Positions 25,766 through 35,233 are shown, counted from the first letter of the stretch. The stretch is 64,000 nt of DNA from Halorubellus sp. JP-L1 (GCF_011440375.1 NZ_JAAOIR010000004.1:277203-341202), one strand, 5' to 3'. Translations and numbers: made by a program. The notes: generated by a model from the sequence alone, not told the origin.

Positions 25766-26302
25766 ATGAGCGAGACAGCGACGTTCGGTGGCGGGTGCTT
25801 CTGGTGCATCGAAGCGGCCATGAAGGAACTCGACGGCGTGCACGAGGTCACGTCCGGGTACGCAGGCGGCGACACCGAGAACCCGACGTACCGCGAGGTG
25901 TGCTCGGGGAGCACGGGCCACGCCGAGGTCGTCCGCGTCGAGTTCGACCCTGGAGTCATCGCGTTCGAGGACCTGCTGCGCGTGTTCTTCACCATCCACG
26001 ATCCGACCCAACTCAACAAGCAGGGGCCGGACGTCGGCACGCAGTACCGCACGATCGTCCTCTACGAGTCCGACGAGCAACGCGACCTCACGGAGGCGTT
26101 CATCGAGGGCCTCGAGGACGAGGGCGTGTACGACGACGACATCGTGACCGAAGTCGAACCGCTCGAGACGTTCTACGAGGCCGAGGAAGAACACCAGGAC
26201 TACTACGAGAAGAACCCGAACGACCGCTACTGCACGTTCCACGCAGACCCGAAGATCCAGAAGGTCCGCGAGCAGTTCGAGGACGAGGTCACCGCGGACT
26301 GA
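25766..26302 (+). CDS. msrA: peptide methionine-S-sulfoxide reductase MsrA
   Basis: A 178-residue MsrA, full family length. The catalytic Cys11 is in GGGCFWCIEA, and GYAGGDTENPTYREVCSG, GHAEVVRVEFDP and GTQYRTIVLY follow in normal order. It reduces oxidised methionine using thioredoxin. CCTTTAC 25-31 bases upstream of ATG 25766 is the probable TATA box. Monocistronic; no msrB beside it. Confidence 0.97.
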   Translation: MSETATFGGGCFWCIEAAMKELDGVHEVTSGYAGGDTENPTYREVCSGSTGHAEVVRVEFDPGVIAFEDLLRVFFTIHDPTQLNKQGPDVGTQYRTIVLYESDEQRDLTEAFIEGLEDEGVYDDDIVTEVEPLETFYEAEEEHQDYYEKNPNDRYCTFHADPKIQKVREQFEDEVTAD

Positions 26303-26384
26303 CCGATCCGCTCGCCCTCGACTTCCCCTCCCGAACCCGAGACACCCACTAACGCACTTCTCACCCCTCGAGAAACGCTGTTCT

Positions 26385-26392
26385 CTTATATA
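26385..26392 (+). promoter_or_regulatory. TATA box of the DoxX-type gene
   Basis: CTTATATA, an excellent match, 36-43 bases before ATG 26428, giving a leader of roughly ten bases. Confidence 0.65.
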
Positions 26393-26427
26393 CCGTCTTC
26401 CAGCGTAGGTAGTATCGTTGAAGTAAC

Positions 26428-27003
26428 ATGGCATCTATTCAATCCCCCAAGCAGACCAAGAACCGGTTCGAGAGCACCCTCGGCGGCATCACCGTCGGCG
26501 GCCAGGCCCACTCCCTGAGCGCGTGGTTCGTTCTCGCACTCAGGCTCACGTTCGGATACGCGTTCCTCGCGGCCGGACTCGAGAAGGTCCTCGAAGCCGG
26601 CTGGAGCGCGCAGGGCTACCTCGCGAACGTCGCCGCCGTCAACGGCAACCCCCTCGCGGGGACGTTCGCGTGGATGGCCGAGACCGCCTGGTTCGTGTCG
26701 TTCGTCGACCTCGCCGTGCCTTGGGGCGAACTCCTCATCGGCATCGGGCTCGTCGTCGGCCTCCTCGTCCGCCTCGCGGCGTTCTGGGGCGCGTTCATGA
26801 TGGCGATGTTCTACTTCGGGAACTGGAGCATCGAGCACGGCATCGTCAACAGCGACCTCGCGTACGTCGTCGTCTTCCTCGCGATCGCCGCGTTCGGCGC
26901 CGGCCGCATCCTCGGCCTCGACGCGTACGTCGAGTCCTACGAGTTCGCGGACGGCCGCACGCTCCTCGAGAAGTACCCGCGTCTCGACTACGTCCTCGGC
27001 TGA
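26428..27003 (+). CDS. DoxX-family membrane protein
   Basis: A 191-residue protein with four transmembrane segments (about 30-52, 82-105, 108-130, 138-160). The ALRLTFGYAFLAAGLEKVLE start of helix 1 and the Gly-rich helix 3 fit DoxX-type proteins, which act in quinone-linked or thiol redox metabolism. Partner enzyme unknown; it stands alone with a strong promoter. Confidence 0.82.
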   Translation: MASIQSPKQTKNRFESTLGGITVGGQAHSLSAWFVLALRLTFGYAFLAAGLEKVLEAGWSAQGYLANVAAVNGNPLAGTFAWMAETAWFVSFVDLAVPWGELLIGIGLVVGLLVRLAAFWGAFMMAMFYFGNWSIEHGIVNSDLAYVVVFLAIAAFGAGRILGLDAYVESYEFADGRTLLEKYPRLDYVLG

Positions 27004-27049
27004 GACGGTCTCAGCGGGACGCTCCCTCTTACTTCGTTCCTTCGCGTTC

Positions 27050-30000
27050 TCACTGCATCACCTCTGGCTCCGTCGACGAATCGAACAGCGACTCGAACAC
27101 CTTCTGCTCGCCCTTCCTGAGGTGCTGGTGGAACGTCGGCGCGGCGACGTCCAGCGACGCGGCGACGTCCTCGCCGGTGGCGTCGCGCGGCCACTCGAAG
27201 TACCCGGAGTGGTACGCGGCCGCCAGCGCCGTCCGCTGTCTGTCCGTCAGTTCCGACAGCAGCGGCCCTCCGAGCCGCTGGATGTCCTCGCGCGACCGCT
27301 CGATGTGGGTCTGCCGGAGCATCGTCGCCGTCGGGTACTCCGCCTCGACGGCGTCGATCACCTCGCGGACGTCGACCGACGGCGCGAGGTGGATCGTCAT
27401 GTGGTAGTCACCGTCCTCGATGATCGCCGACTGTACGTACCCGCCGAGCGACGCCACGACGGACAGCACGGGCGGTTCCGTCAACGTCACCTCGAACCCG
27501 CGTGGGTCGCTATCTTCGTCGACAGAGAGGTCCCGCCAGTGCGGGAGGGCTTCGGTCAGTTCCGCGAGCGCACCGACCATGTCGGGCGTCACCGTCCCGA
27601 AGACGACGAACTCGTTATCGCCCGTCGGCACCGTGTGCTCGATCGCGATGCGACCGTCTCCATCCGCCGAGACGTCCATCGTCTCGAGGACGTCCCGCAA
27701 CTGGAATTCGAGTTCGACGAGTTCGTCGCTCATCAGTGCACGCTTGCGTTCGGCGGCAGCGATGGCGTGCCCGACGATCTCCCCGAGACGGCCGAGTACC
27801 TCGCGTTCCCGCTCGCCGAACGCGAACGCGCGGTCGCTGTAGACGCCTATGACGCCGTAGGTCATGTCGTCGTGGAAGATGGGGATGGCCGCCGCGGATC
27901 GGAACCCGGCGTCTCTGCCCGCGTCCCGCCACGGCTCGTGGCGTGGGTCGTCGGTGATCTCCTGGGTCACCTGGACGTCGCCGGTCAGGAACGCACGGCC
28001 CATCGGTCCGTCGCTCCGTTCGTCGTCGGGGTCGACGCTCACCGTCAAGCCGTCCAGGTAGTCGCTGTCGGCCGACTGCGCGCGGACGTCGACGGTCTCG
28101 GACGCTGGGTTGGCGTCGCCGATCCACGCGAACGCGTACGAGTCCGTCGCGGCGAGGCGCTCGCAGACAGTGGTCTCGATCTCCTCGCGCGTCGACTGCT
28201 CGATGACGGCGCTCGTGACGTCCTCGACGACGCCGTGGAGCGTGTTCAGCGCCCCGAGTTCCTCGCGACGCCGGACGAGTTCGTCCTCGTGGGCCGCGCG
28301 GTCGATCGCGTTCGCGATGATGCTCGCGACCGACTGGAGGAACGTGACGTCGTGCCCGGCGAACTCGCGCTTCTCGGTGGCGTGCGCGCCGAGGACCCCC
28401 CAGGGATCGTTGCACGGCCCGATGACGGTGCTGATGCCGCTCTCGACGCCGTGATTCGTGAGTAGCTCCGGGCCGCTGATGGCGTCGTGCGCGTCCAGGT
28501 CCTCGACGACGACGGGTTGCTCGGTCGCGAGCGTGTGTGCGGCCTGGGACTCGTCCTCGACCGCGGACACCGACGCGTCGCCCACGAGTCCCTCGTCCCA
28601 GCCGACGCCCGAGCGGAGGGAGAGCGACCGCTGGTCCGGCGCGAGGTCCAGGACCTTGGAGTAGTCGACGCCGAGGACGTCCGCGACCAGCTCGGTTGCG
28701 TCCGCCAGCAGGTCGTCCACGTCGCCGTACTCGAGCGCCCGCTGGCCCAGTTCCGCGACCGCCGCCTGCTGGTGCATGCGCCATTCGAGCTCGCGCTCGC
28801 GCGCCTTCTGGCCGGTGACGTCCTGACTCATCGCCATGGCAGCGAAAGTCTCGCCGTCGTCGTCGCGCACCGGCACGAACTGGAACTGGTACGTTCGCCC
28901 GTCGACCGTCTCCTCGAAACTGGCGGGCTCCCCGTCCAGTGCGGCTTCGTAGCGCGGGACGACGACGTCCGCCACGGCCTCCGGGAGTGCCTCCTCGATG
29001 AATCCGCCTATCAGTTCACTCCGCGGGACGTCGTAGTCGCCCTCCAGCGTCCCGCCGAAGGAGGCGTACCGCAGGTCCTCGTCGACGAGCGCGACGGCGC
29101 CGTTCGGGAAGTTCTCGATGAACGTCTGGTACTGCCGCCTGGACTCCTCGAGTTCGCGCTCGCGTCGCTTCCGTTCGGTGACGTCACGGACGACGCCGAT
29201 CCGCTCGTAGCCGTCGTCGGTGGGCAGCAGCGAGAACGTCGCCTCGCCCACCCACGTCTCCCCGTTCGGCGTCGTGAGCTCGCGCTCGAGCGTCGCCGTC
29301 GAGCGCTCGCCCGACCGGAGTTCGGACTCGAGCGCACTCGCGGCCTCGTAGGTCTCCTCGTCGACGACCGACGAGACGTGCGAGCCGACGATCGTTTCCT
29401 CCGAGTACCCCGTCATCGAGAGGTAGGCACCGTTCACGAGTGTGAACTCGCCGGCCTCGTCGACGGCGTAGATGCCGTCGTCGACTGTCTCGACGATCGA
29501 CTTGTACCGTTCCAGATCTCGCTCGCGCTCCCTGCGCTCGGTGACGTCCCGGAAGTACACCGACAGTCCCGTCTCGGAGGGGTACGCGTTGACCTCGAAC
29601 CACGCCTCGAGCGGTTCGAAGTACTCCTCGAACGTCATCGACTCCTGGGTCTCGAACGCCCGATGGTACTCCTCGTAGAACGTCGAATCGATCGCCCCGG
29701 GGAACGCCTCCCAGAGCGTCTCCCCGACGAGACGCTCTCCCTCCCGCCCCAGGACGACCTTCGCCTGGTCGTTGACGTCGACGAACTCCCAGTCGTCGTC
29801 GACAGCGAAGAACGCGTCGTCGACCCGCCGGAACACGTCGTCGAGCTCCTCCTTGAGTTCCTCGCGTCGCCGGCGCAGTCGACGTTCCTTCGCTCGACGC
29901 TCGCTAACGTCCCGTCCGATCCCCGTGAACCCGACGACCGATCCGTCCTCGTCCGTGAGTGGCGTCGCGGAGAACTCGTAGGGGATGGTCTCACCGTCCG

Positions 30001-31261
30001 CCGTCAGTAGCGGTGCCTCGAAGGTCACCGACTCGCCGTTCGCCACCAGTTCGATCGCGCTCGCGACCCGGTCGGCGTCCGCCTCGGGAACGAAGTCCGT
30101 CGGCGTCATCTCATCCATCTCCACGTCGGTGTAGCCAGTCACGTTCCGGAAGTGCTCGTTCCAGCGGAGAATTTCGCCGTCGTCGTCGAACGCGTAGATG
30201 ACGTCGCGCTGGTTCTCCAGGAGACTCTCGACGAACGACTTCTCCTCCTCGAGTTCGCGCTCGTACTCGCGGCGGTCAGTCATGTCGCGCGTGACCTTCG
30301 CGAACCCCTGGAGGTCGCCGTCGTCGTCCCGGATCGCCGTGATCGTGACGTTCGCCCAGAACCGAGAGCCGTCCGCGCGCACCCGCCAGCCCACGTCCTC
30401 GACGGACCCCTCCGCCTCCGCGGCCGCCAGGTTCGCTTCGGGAACGCCGGCCGCCCGGTCGACGTCGGTGTAGAACCGCGAGAAGTGCTGGCCAACGATC
30501 TCCTCGGCGTCGAAGCCCTTGATGCGCTCTGCGCCCGGATTCCACGTTCGAACCGTCCCGTCGGTGTCGAGCGTGAAGATCGCGTACTCGTCGACCGCTT
30601 CCACGAGCGACTCGAACTCCCGGTGCGTCCGTTCCTCGCGCTTGCGTTCTGTGACGTCGTAGTAGAGTTCGACGCGGCCGCCAGCGTACTCGCCGGACTC
30701 GATCGGCGTGCTTCGGTGTTCGAGCCAGCGTTCATCGCGGCCCTCGCCGGCGGTGACGTGACACTCGAACCGTTCGGGGGACATGTTGTCCTCGTAGCTC
30801 TCCAGAACGGTGTCGGTGAACGTCTCCGTGTCCTCGACGACCGACCCGATTCGTTCCTCGACGAGCCGCCGCTTGTCCCTGCCGAGGACCTCCTCCGGAT
30901 GCAGTCCGAAGTAGCGCTCGGTCGTCTCGTTCACCCAGGCGACGTCGAGCGCCTCGTCGAGCACGAAGATGCCGACCTCGACGTCGTTGAGGACGTCGTC
31001 GACGAGCGAGTTCGCGAGCCTCGCCCAGTCCGACGCTTCCGACTCCCCTCGCGTCGCCGGTCGCCACCAGACGCGCGCACTCGCACCGACCTTCTTCGTC
31101 TCGAGGCGCCCCTCCTCGACGAGCCGTTCCAGTCGCGCGTACACCGTCCGACGACCGAGGTCCATGCTTTCAGCGACCTCCGGCGTCGTCAACGGAACCC
31201 CAGATTCCTCGAACGTCCGGAGCGTCTCCAGGAGGTCGATGGACAAGGATTGCCGTCCCAT
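27050..31261 (-). CDS. giant PAS/GAF/BAT/HTH_10 sensor-regulator
   Basis: A 1403-residue soluble one-component regulator. In order: winged helix (8-67), six PAS domains (roughly 85-205, 213-330, 335-455, 465-585, 585-705, 710-830), two GAF domains (about 840-995 and 1000-1170), a BAT domain (1180-1330) and a C-terminal HTH_10 (LTDRQRTALAAAYHSGYFEW and HLRKGEQKVFESLF). No histidine kinase or receiver domain. It is thus expected to bind DNA directly in response to light, redox or small ligands. The N-terminal winged helix means two potential DNA-binding ends. Start MGRQSLSID at 31261. Confidence 0.88.
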   Translation of the reverse strand: MGRQSLSIDLLETLRTFEESGVPLTTPEVAESMDLGRRTVYARLERLVEEGRLETKKVGASARVWWRPATRGESEASDWARLANSLVDDVLNDVEVGIFVLDEALDVAWVNETTERYFGLHPEEVLGRDKRRLVEERIGSVVEDTETFTDTVLESYEDNMSPERFECHVTAGEGRDERWLEHRSTPIESGEYAGGRVELYYDVTERKREERTHREFESLVEAVDEYAIFTLDTDGTVRTWNPGAERIKGFDAEEIVGQHFSRFYTDVDRAAGVPEANLAAAEAEGSVEDVGWRVRADGSRFWANVTITAIRDDDGDLQGFAKVTRDMTDRREYERELEEEKSFVESLLENQRDVIYAFDDDGEILRWNEHFRNVTGYTDVEMDEMTPTDFVPEADADRVASAIELVANGESVTFEAPLLTADGETIPYEFSATPLTDEDGSVVGFTGIGRDVSERRAKERRLRRRREELKEELDDVFRRVDDAFFAVDDDWEFVDVNDQAKVVLGREGERLVGETLWEAFPGAIDSTFYEEYHRAFETQESMTFEEYFEPLEAWFEVNAYPSETGLSVYFRDVTERRERERDLERYKSIVETVDDGIYAVDEAGEFTLVNGAYLSMTGYSEETIVGSHVSSVVDEETYEAASALESELRSGERSTATLERELTTPNGETWVGEATFSLLPTDDGYERIGVVRDVTERKRRERELEESRRQYQTFIENFPNGAVALVDEDLRYASFGGTLEGDYDVPRSELIGGFIEEALPEAVADVVVPRYEAALDGEPASFEETVDGRTYQFQFVPVRDDDGETFAAMAMSQDVTGQKARERELEWRMHQQAAVAELGQRALEYGDVDDLLADATELVADVLGVDYSKVLDLAPDQRSLSLRSGVGWDEGLVGDASVSAVEDESQAAHTLATEQPVVVEDLDAHDAISGPELLTNHGVESGISTVIGPCNDPWGVLGAHATEKREFAGHDVTFLQSVASIIANAIDRAAHEDELVRRREELGALNTLHGVVEDVTSAVIEQSTREEIETTVCERLAATDSYAFAWIGDANPASETVDVRAQSADSDYLDGLTVSVDPDDERSDGPMGRAFLTGDVQVTQEITDDPRHEPWRDAGRDAGFRSAAAIPIFHDDMTYGVIGVYSDRAFAFGEREREVLGRLGEIVGHAIAAAERKRALMSDELVELEFQLRDVLETMDVSADGDGRIAIEHTVPTGDNEFVVFGTVTPDMVGALAELTEALPHWRDLSVDEDSDPRGFEVTLTEPPVLSVVASLGGYVQSAIIEDGDYHMTIHLAPSVDVREVIDAVEAEYPTATMLRQTHIERSREDIQRLGGPLLSELTDRQRTALAAAYHSGYFEWPRDATGEDVAASLDVAAPTFHQHLRKGEQKVFESLFDSSTEPEVMQ

Positions 31262-31481
31262 TGACCGCCGTACTCGTCCTCGTCGTATTAAATTTCCGTC
31301 GATGGAACCAACCCACCATATTGCTGTTAGCAATCGCAACTAACTACCACTACTCGCGAGAGTCGAAACGGTCGGCGTTCGGTTCGAGTCCTCTGAAGAC
31401 TATCGACTAGATTCGAACCTATACAGTTACAGTCGAGGCTTACAGTGGGAGCGAGCGTAGTAATCTCCACCTTCCGACACT

Positions 31482-31799
31482 ATGCAAACGCCATCAGCCG
31501 AGCACCCCACGAAACCGGCAGCAGTCGTGGAGACAGAACGGGACGAGGACGACGACGTCGTCTCGACGCGACGCCAAACGATTCTCGGCCTCTTGACCGC
31601 GTACGACGGTCCCGTCCACCTGGACACGCTCGCGACGGACCTGGCGGCCAACGAAGAGTTCGTCGACGACGACACCACCGACGAACGCGTACACACCCTA
31701 CGGATCACCCTCCACCACCGGCACCTTCCCAAGATGGACGACCGTGGCATCCTCGATTACCATCCCGACTCGCATCGCGTCGAACTAGACGCCAGGTGA
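31482..31799 (+). CDS. small haloarchaeal winged-helix-like protein
   Basis: A 105-residue acidic protein. Residues 25-100 (TRRQTILGLLTAYDGPVHLD, LRITLHHRHLPKMDDRGILD, then a short wing) look like a widespread haloarchaeal wHTH-like domain of unknown function, often present in many copies per genome. It is divergent from the giant PAS regulator, with a 220-base gap containing a GGTTCGA/TCGAACC inverted repeat (31381-31419). Confidence 0.7.
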   Translation: MQTPSAEHPTKPAAVVETERDEDDDVVSTRRQTILGLLTAYDGPVHLDTLATDLAANEEFVDDDTTDERVHTLRITLHHRHLPKMDDRGILDYHPDSHRVELDAR

Positions 31800-31861
31800 C
31801 CACCGGCTGCCGGAAAACGTCACGGACTCCAGAACTGCGTCAGGCCGGCGTCGGAGACCCG

Positions 31862-32143
31862 TCACTCAGTGTACAGCGAGTACGTGATGATGGCGAACCC
31901 GACCGCCGTCAGTCCCGACTCGATGACGAGCGCCGTGCCGCGACCGACGTTCGTCAGGAACTGATCGAACACGCCCGCGACGAGCGAGCCGAGCGTGATC
32001 ACCCCGAACCCGACCGCGAGATACCAGAGCGGGCCCGCGCCGGTCCGCCGGTACGCGCGATACGAGAGATACGAGATGAGGCCGCCGAGCGCCAGCGTGA
32101 TTGCTTTCAATGCCACGACGAGTGCCGGTGTGTGACTGCTCAT
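31862..32143 (-). CDS. small membrane protein, copy 2 of HTH/membrane module
   Basis: A 93-residue protein with three hydrophobic segments (about 9-28, 38-58, 70-90) and a YRAYRRTG turn after the first, like the 134-residue protein at 24883-25287. Its ATG overlaps the stop of the upstream HTH gene by four bases (ATGA), indicating translational coupling. Confidence 0.75.
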   Translation of the reverse strand: MSSHTPALVVALKAITLALGGLISYLSYRAYRRTGAGPLWYLAVGFGVITLGSLVAGVFDQFLTNVGRGTALVIESGLTAVGFAIITYSLYTE

Positions 32144-32517
32144 GTTTCCTTGCGAACCTCGTTCCAGAGTCGTGCGAGTTGTTCGTCCGCCGACCCCGCG
32201 GGCCTCGAGATGGAGACCTCGAAGTCGCGGTCCTCGTTCAGCCCGATCTCGACGGCGTCGAACGCGAGCACGTACTTCGTGGTGTGATGGCCGTCGGACC
32301 TGATCTCGGTGCGTTCGTTCAGGATCGACGCCTCCGTCAGCAGGTCGAGCTTCCGGTACGTCGTCGAGAGCGGGATGTCGGTCGCGTCCGAGACCTCGTT
32401 CGCCGTCATCGCACCCTCCATCTCCTGGACGATCGTCCGACAGCTCGGATCGTCGAGTGCGTCCAGGACGGACTGGAGGTCCGGCTCTCCCTCGTCCGCG
32501 AACGGGTCCCGCACCAT
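32140..32517 (-). CDS. winged-helix regulator, copy 2 of HTH/membrane module
   Basis: A 125-residue ArsR-like regulator: TANEVSDATDIPLSTTYRKL is the helix-turn-helix and SDGHHTTKYVLAFDAVEIG the wing, matching the copy-1 regulator at 24513-24881. A TTTTTGATG box about 30 bases upstream supports the start. It is translationally coupled to the membrane protein 31862-32143. Ligand and target unknown. Confidence 0.82.
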   Translation of the reverse strand: MVRDPFADEGEPDLQSVLDALDDPSCRTIVQEMEGAMTANEVSDATDIPLSTTYRKLDLLTEASILNERTEIRSDGHHTTKYVLAFDAVEIGLNEDRDFEVSISRPAGSADEQLARLWNEVRKET

Positions 32518-32721
32518 CTACGCGTGACTCCACGGCGACCCATCAAAAACCTGCCGGCACCGACGTAGCGGCCCCGTCTGCCGGTTTCGAGCGGCGAACC
32601 ACTCCCGATAAGGACGGGGTCGAACATCTCCGGGTGCGTTCCAGAACTCTGAGAACGGTTATTCGCCGCCGAGAATCACCGACGCCCCGTTCAACTACCC
32701 CCCACTACGTGGAGGTGTACG

Positions 32722-33867
32722 ATGACCGACCGCATCGGCGCTCCCGGAACTGGCGTATCGCGACGCGAATTCGTTGCAGCAACCGGCGGCATGGGGGCCG
32801 CCGCACTCGCGGGCTGTACGGCCGCGTTCGAGGCCGAAGACCCGACGACGACCACGGAGAACACCGGATCCCGGACTCCCGACCTCCCCGAGACCAGTCC
32901 GCCCCAGGTCGTCAACGTCGACGAACAGGGCGGCCAGGTGACGATGAAGACCCAGCCCGCGCGACACAGGCCGCACCCGCTCGAAACGATGGGTGGGCCC
33001 GTGGAACTCCCGCAGGTGTGGGCGTTCCAGGCCGACGACCGCGACCCCTCCGTCCCCGGTCCGATCCTGCGGACGACCGAGGGCGAGGACATGGAGGTGA
33101 CGCTCGACAACACTGACGGCGGCCGCCCGCACACCATCCACTTCCACGGCGTCTCGAAGAAGTGGGAGGACGACGGCGTCCCGACGACCACGGGCATCCG
33201 CGTCGATCCCGGCGAGAAGCACACGTACCAGATCCCCGCGAACACGCCCGGCACGCACCTCTATCACTGCCACTACCAGACCCAGCGTCACATCGAGATG
33301 GGGATGTACGGAATCTTCCGCGTCGACCCGAAGGGCTACGAGCCCGCTGACACGGAAGCGTTCCTGACGTTCAAGGAGACCGACTCGCGGCTCTCACGGC
33401 AGATGGCCGGCGAGGACGTCCAGTACGACCCGCGGAACCGCCGCCCGGACGTCTTCACGGTCAACGGGAAGAGCGCGCCGCGGTCGTTCCACCCCGAGGA
33501 CGGCAGCCCCGTGATCGTCGACCAGGGCGACACCGTCCGCCTCCACCTCGCCAACAACGGCTACATGAGTCACCCGATGCACGTCCACAACCACCGCTTC
33601 CGGCGCGTGGAGAAGGACGGCGGCGCGATCCCCGAGGCCGCCCAGCACGAGATGGACGTCGTGAACCTCGCACCCGCCGAACGGCACACGATCGAGTTCG
33701 AGGCCGACGCCGACCCCGGCATCTACCTCATGCACTGTCACAAGGTCAACCACGTGATGAACGGGAACTTCTACCCCGGCGGCATGCTCGCACCCATCGT
33801 CTACAAGGACGCGATGGACTCGGACATCTTCAGCCAGCTCATGGAGTACGCGGGCTACGAGGGCTGA
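32722..33867 (+). CDS. two-domain multicopper oxidase
   Basis: A 381-residue exported oxidase. SRREFVAATGGMGAAALAGC is a twin-arginine-like signal with lipobox. Domain 1 has HTIHFHG and HLYHCHYQTQRHIEMGM; domain 2 has HPMHVHNHRF and HCHKVNHVMNG. Cys within an HCH motif in both domains suggests a type 1 copper in each, as in type-A two-domain oxidases, with trinuclear sites at the trimer interfaces. A GGAGGT ribosome binding site lies 5 bases before ATG 32722. The halocyanin gene downstream is a likely electron partner. Confidence 0.85.
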   Translation: MTDRIGAPGTGVSRREFVAATGGMGAAALAGCTAAFEAEDPTTTTENTGSRTPDLPETSPPQVVNVDEQGGQVTMKTQPARHRPHPLETMGGPVELPQVWAFQADDRDPSVPGPILRTTEGEDMEVTLDNTDGGRPHTIHFHGVSKKWEDDGVPTTTGIRVDPGEKHTYQIPANTPGTHLYHCHYQTQRHIEMGMYGIFRVDPKGYEPADTEAFLTFKETDSRLSRQMAGEDVQYDPRNRRPDVFTVNGKSAPRSFHPEDGSPVIVDQGDTVRLHLANNGYMSHPMHVHNHRFRRVEKDGGAIPEAAQHEMDVVNLAPAERHTIEFEADADPGIYLMHCHKVNHVMNGNFYPGGMLAPIVYKDAMDSDIFSQLMEYAGYEG

Positions 33868-33960
33868 CCGCGACTACGGCCATACGATCAGGCACTATCG
33901 GATCGAGCGAACTCCGACCCAGGACACCGAATCTGGCGAAACCTCCCAGCAGACACGACT

Positions 33961-34011
33961 CGAGACCAGACACGACCCGAGACCAGACACGACCCGAGAC
34001 CAGACACGATG
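33961..34011 (+). repeat. 17-bp tandem repeat running into the halocyanin start codon
   Basis: Three copies of CGAGACCAGACACGACC (33961-33977, 33978-33994, 33995-34011) with a partial fourth before them. The last copy ends in GATG, whose ATG is the halocyanin start. Confidence 0.8.
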
Positions 34012-35112
34012 ACCCCAGACACCACCAACGACGAAGCGAAGTACGACAGACGCACCGTCCTGAGAGCGAGCCTCGCAGCGGCCACGACCGCTGCCGTTGG
34101 CGCGAGTCCCGCCGTCGCGAGCCAGAGCGCTGACGCGTCGCTGGAGTCCTGGCTGGATAACGTCGGGAACTTCGACGGCATCGTCGACGCGACCGGCGAG
34201 AGCGAGGTCACCGTCGACGTCGGCGCACAGGGCAACGACGGCGCGTACGCGTTCGGGCCGGCCGTCGTCCGCGTCGACCCCGGAACGACCGTCACCTGGG
34301 AGTGGACCGGCAAGGGCGGGTCGCACAACGTCGTCGAGAAGGACGGCGCGTTCGAGTCCGAGATGCTCGGCAACGAAGGCGACACGTTCGATCACACGTT
34401 CGAGAGCGAGGGCGTGGCTCCCTACTACTGTGGTCCGCACAAGGCGATGGGCATGAAGGGCGCCGTCGTCGTCGGCGACCTCGAGGTCGCAGTCCCCGAG
34501 GCCGGTGCCGGCGGCGGCAGCGGCGGCAGTGATGGAGACGGCGAGAGCGGAGATGGCGGTGCTGGCGGCGACGTCGATTACGGTGGCTGGTTCGACGACG
34601 TCGGGAACTTCGACGGCACCGTCGACGCGACCGGCGAGAGCGAGGTCACCGTCGAGGTCGGCTCGGAAGCCAACGGCGGCGCGTACGGCTTCGGGCCGGC
34701 CGCGATACGCGTCGACCCGGGGACGACCGTCGTCTTCGAGTGGACCGGGAAGGGCGGGTCGCACAACGTCGTCGCGGAGGACGGCTCCTACGAGTCCTCG
34801 ATGCAGGGCAGCGAGGGCGAGACCTACGAGCGAACGTTCGACGCCGAGGGCGTCTCGAAGTACTACTGCGGCCCGCACAAGGCGATGGGCATGAAGGGCG
34901 CCGTCGTCGTCGGCGACCCCGGCGCTGGTGCAGGCGGTGCGGGTGGCGACGACGGTGGATCGACCACCGGCAACGAAGACCTCTGGCTGTTCGGTCTCGT
35001 CGGCGGCCTCGTCGCCGCACTGCTCTCCCCCTTCCTCTTCGGAGCCGTCCTTTTCGGGAAGGACGACGTGGCCAACACCGACGACGAGGCGGCGAAGGCA
35101 CGGCGGCACTGA
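34009..35112 (+). CDS. double halocyanin-domain membrane protein
   Basis: A 367-residue blue-copper protein. A twin-arginine signal (DRRTVLRASLAAATTAAV) precedes two near-identical plastocyanin-like domains (about 45-160 and 185-300). Each keeps all four copper ligands: GGSHNVV and YYCGPHKAMGM (C-x2-H-x4-M). A Gly/Asp linker separates them, and a C-terminal transmembrane helix (LFGLVGGLVAALLSPFLFGA) anchors the protein. It should carry electrons on the outer face, probably between a terminal oxidase or the adjacent multicopper oxidase. Confidence 0.92.
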   Translation: MTPDTTNDEAKYDRRTVLRASLAAATTAAVGASPAVASQSADASLESWLDNVGNFDGIVDATGESEVTVDVGAQGNDGAYAFGPAVVRVDPGTTVTWEWTGKGGSHNVVEKDGAFESEMLGNEGDTFDHTFESEGVAPYYCGPHKAMGMKGAVVVGDLEVAVPEAGAGGGSGGSDGDGESGDGGAGGDVDYGGWFDDVGNFDGTVDATGESEVTVEVGSEANGGAYGFGPAAIRVDPGTTVVFEWTGKGGSHNVVAEDGSYESSMQGSEGETYERTFDAEGVSKYYCGPHKAMGMKGAVVVGDPGAGAGGAGGDDGGSTTGNEDLWLFGLVGGLVAALLSPFLFGAVLFGKDDVANTDDEAAKARRH

Positions 35113-35233
35113 CCGATTCTCTGCTTCGGCCTGGCGATCGGCTAACTGTTCTCCGTCTTCCCGAGTGGGTCGTCTGACGAGGGAGGGCGTTCTGCATCTG
35201 GGTCGACAGTAGCGGGCGTTCCAATACTCGGGA

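Noticed and set aside
31370..31400. GGTTCGAGTCC resembling a tRNA T-loop
   Set aside because: No T-stem pairing, no anticodon arm and no acceptor stem around it.
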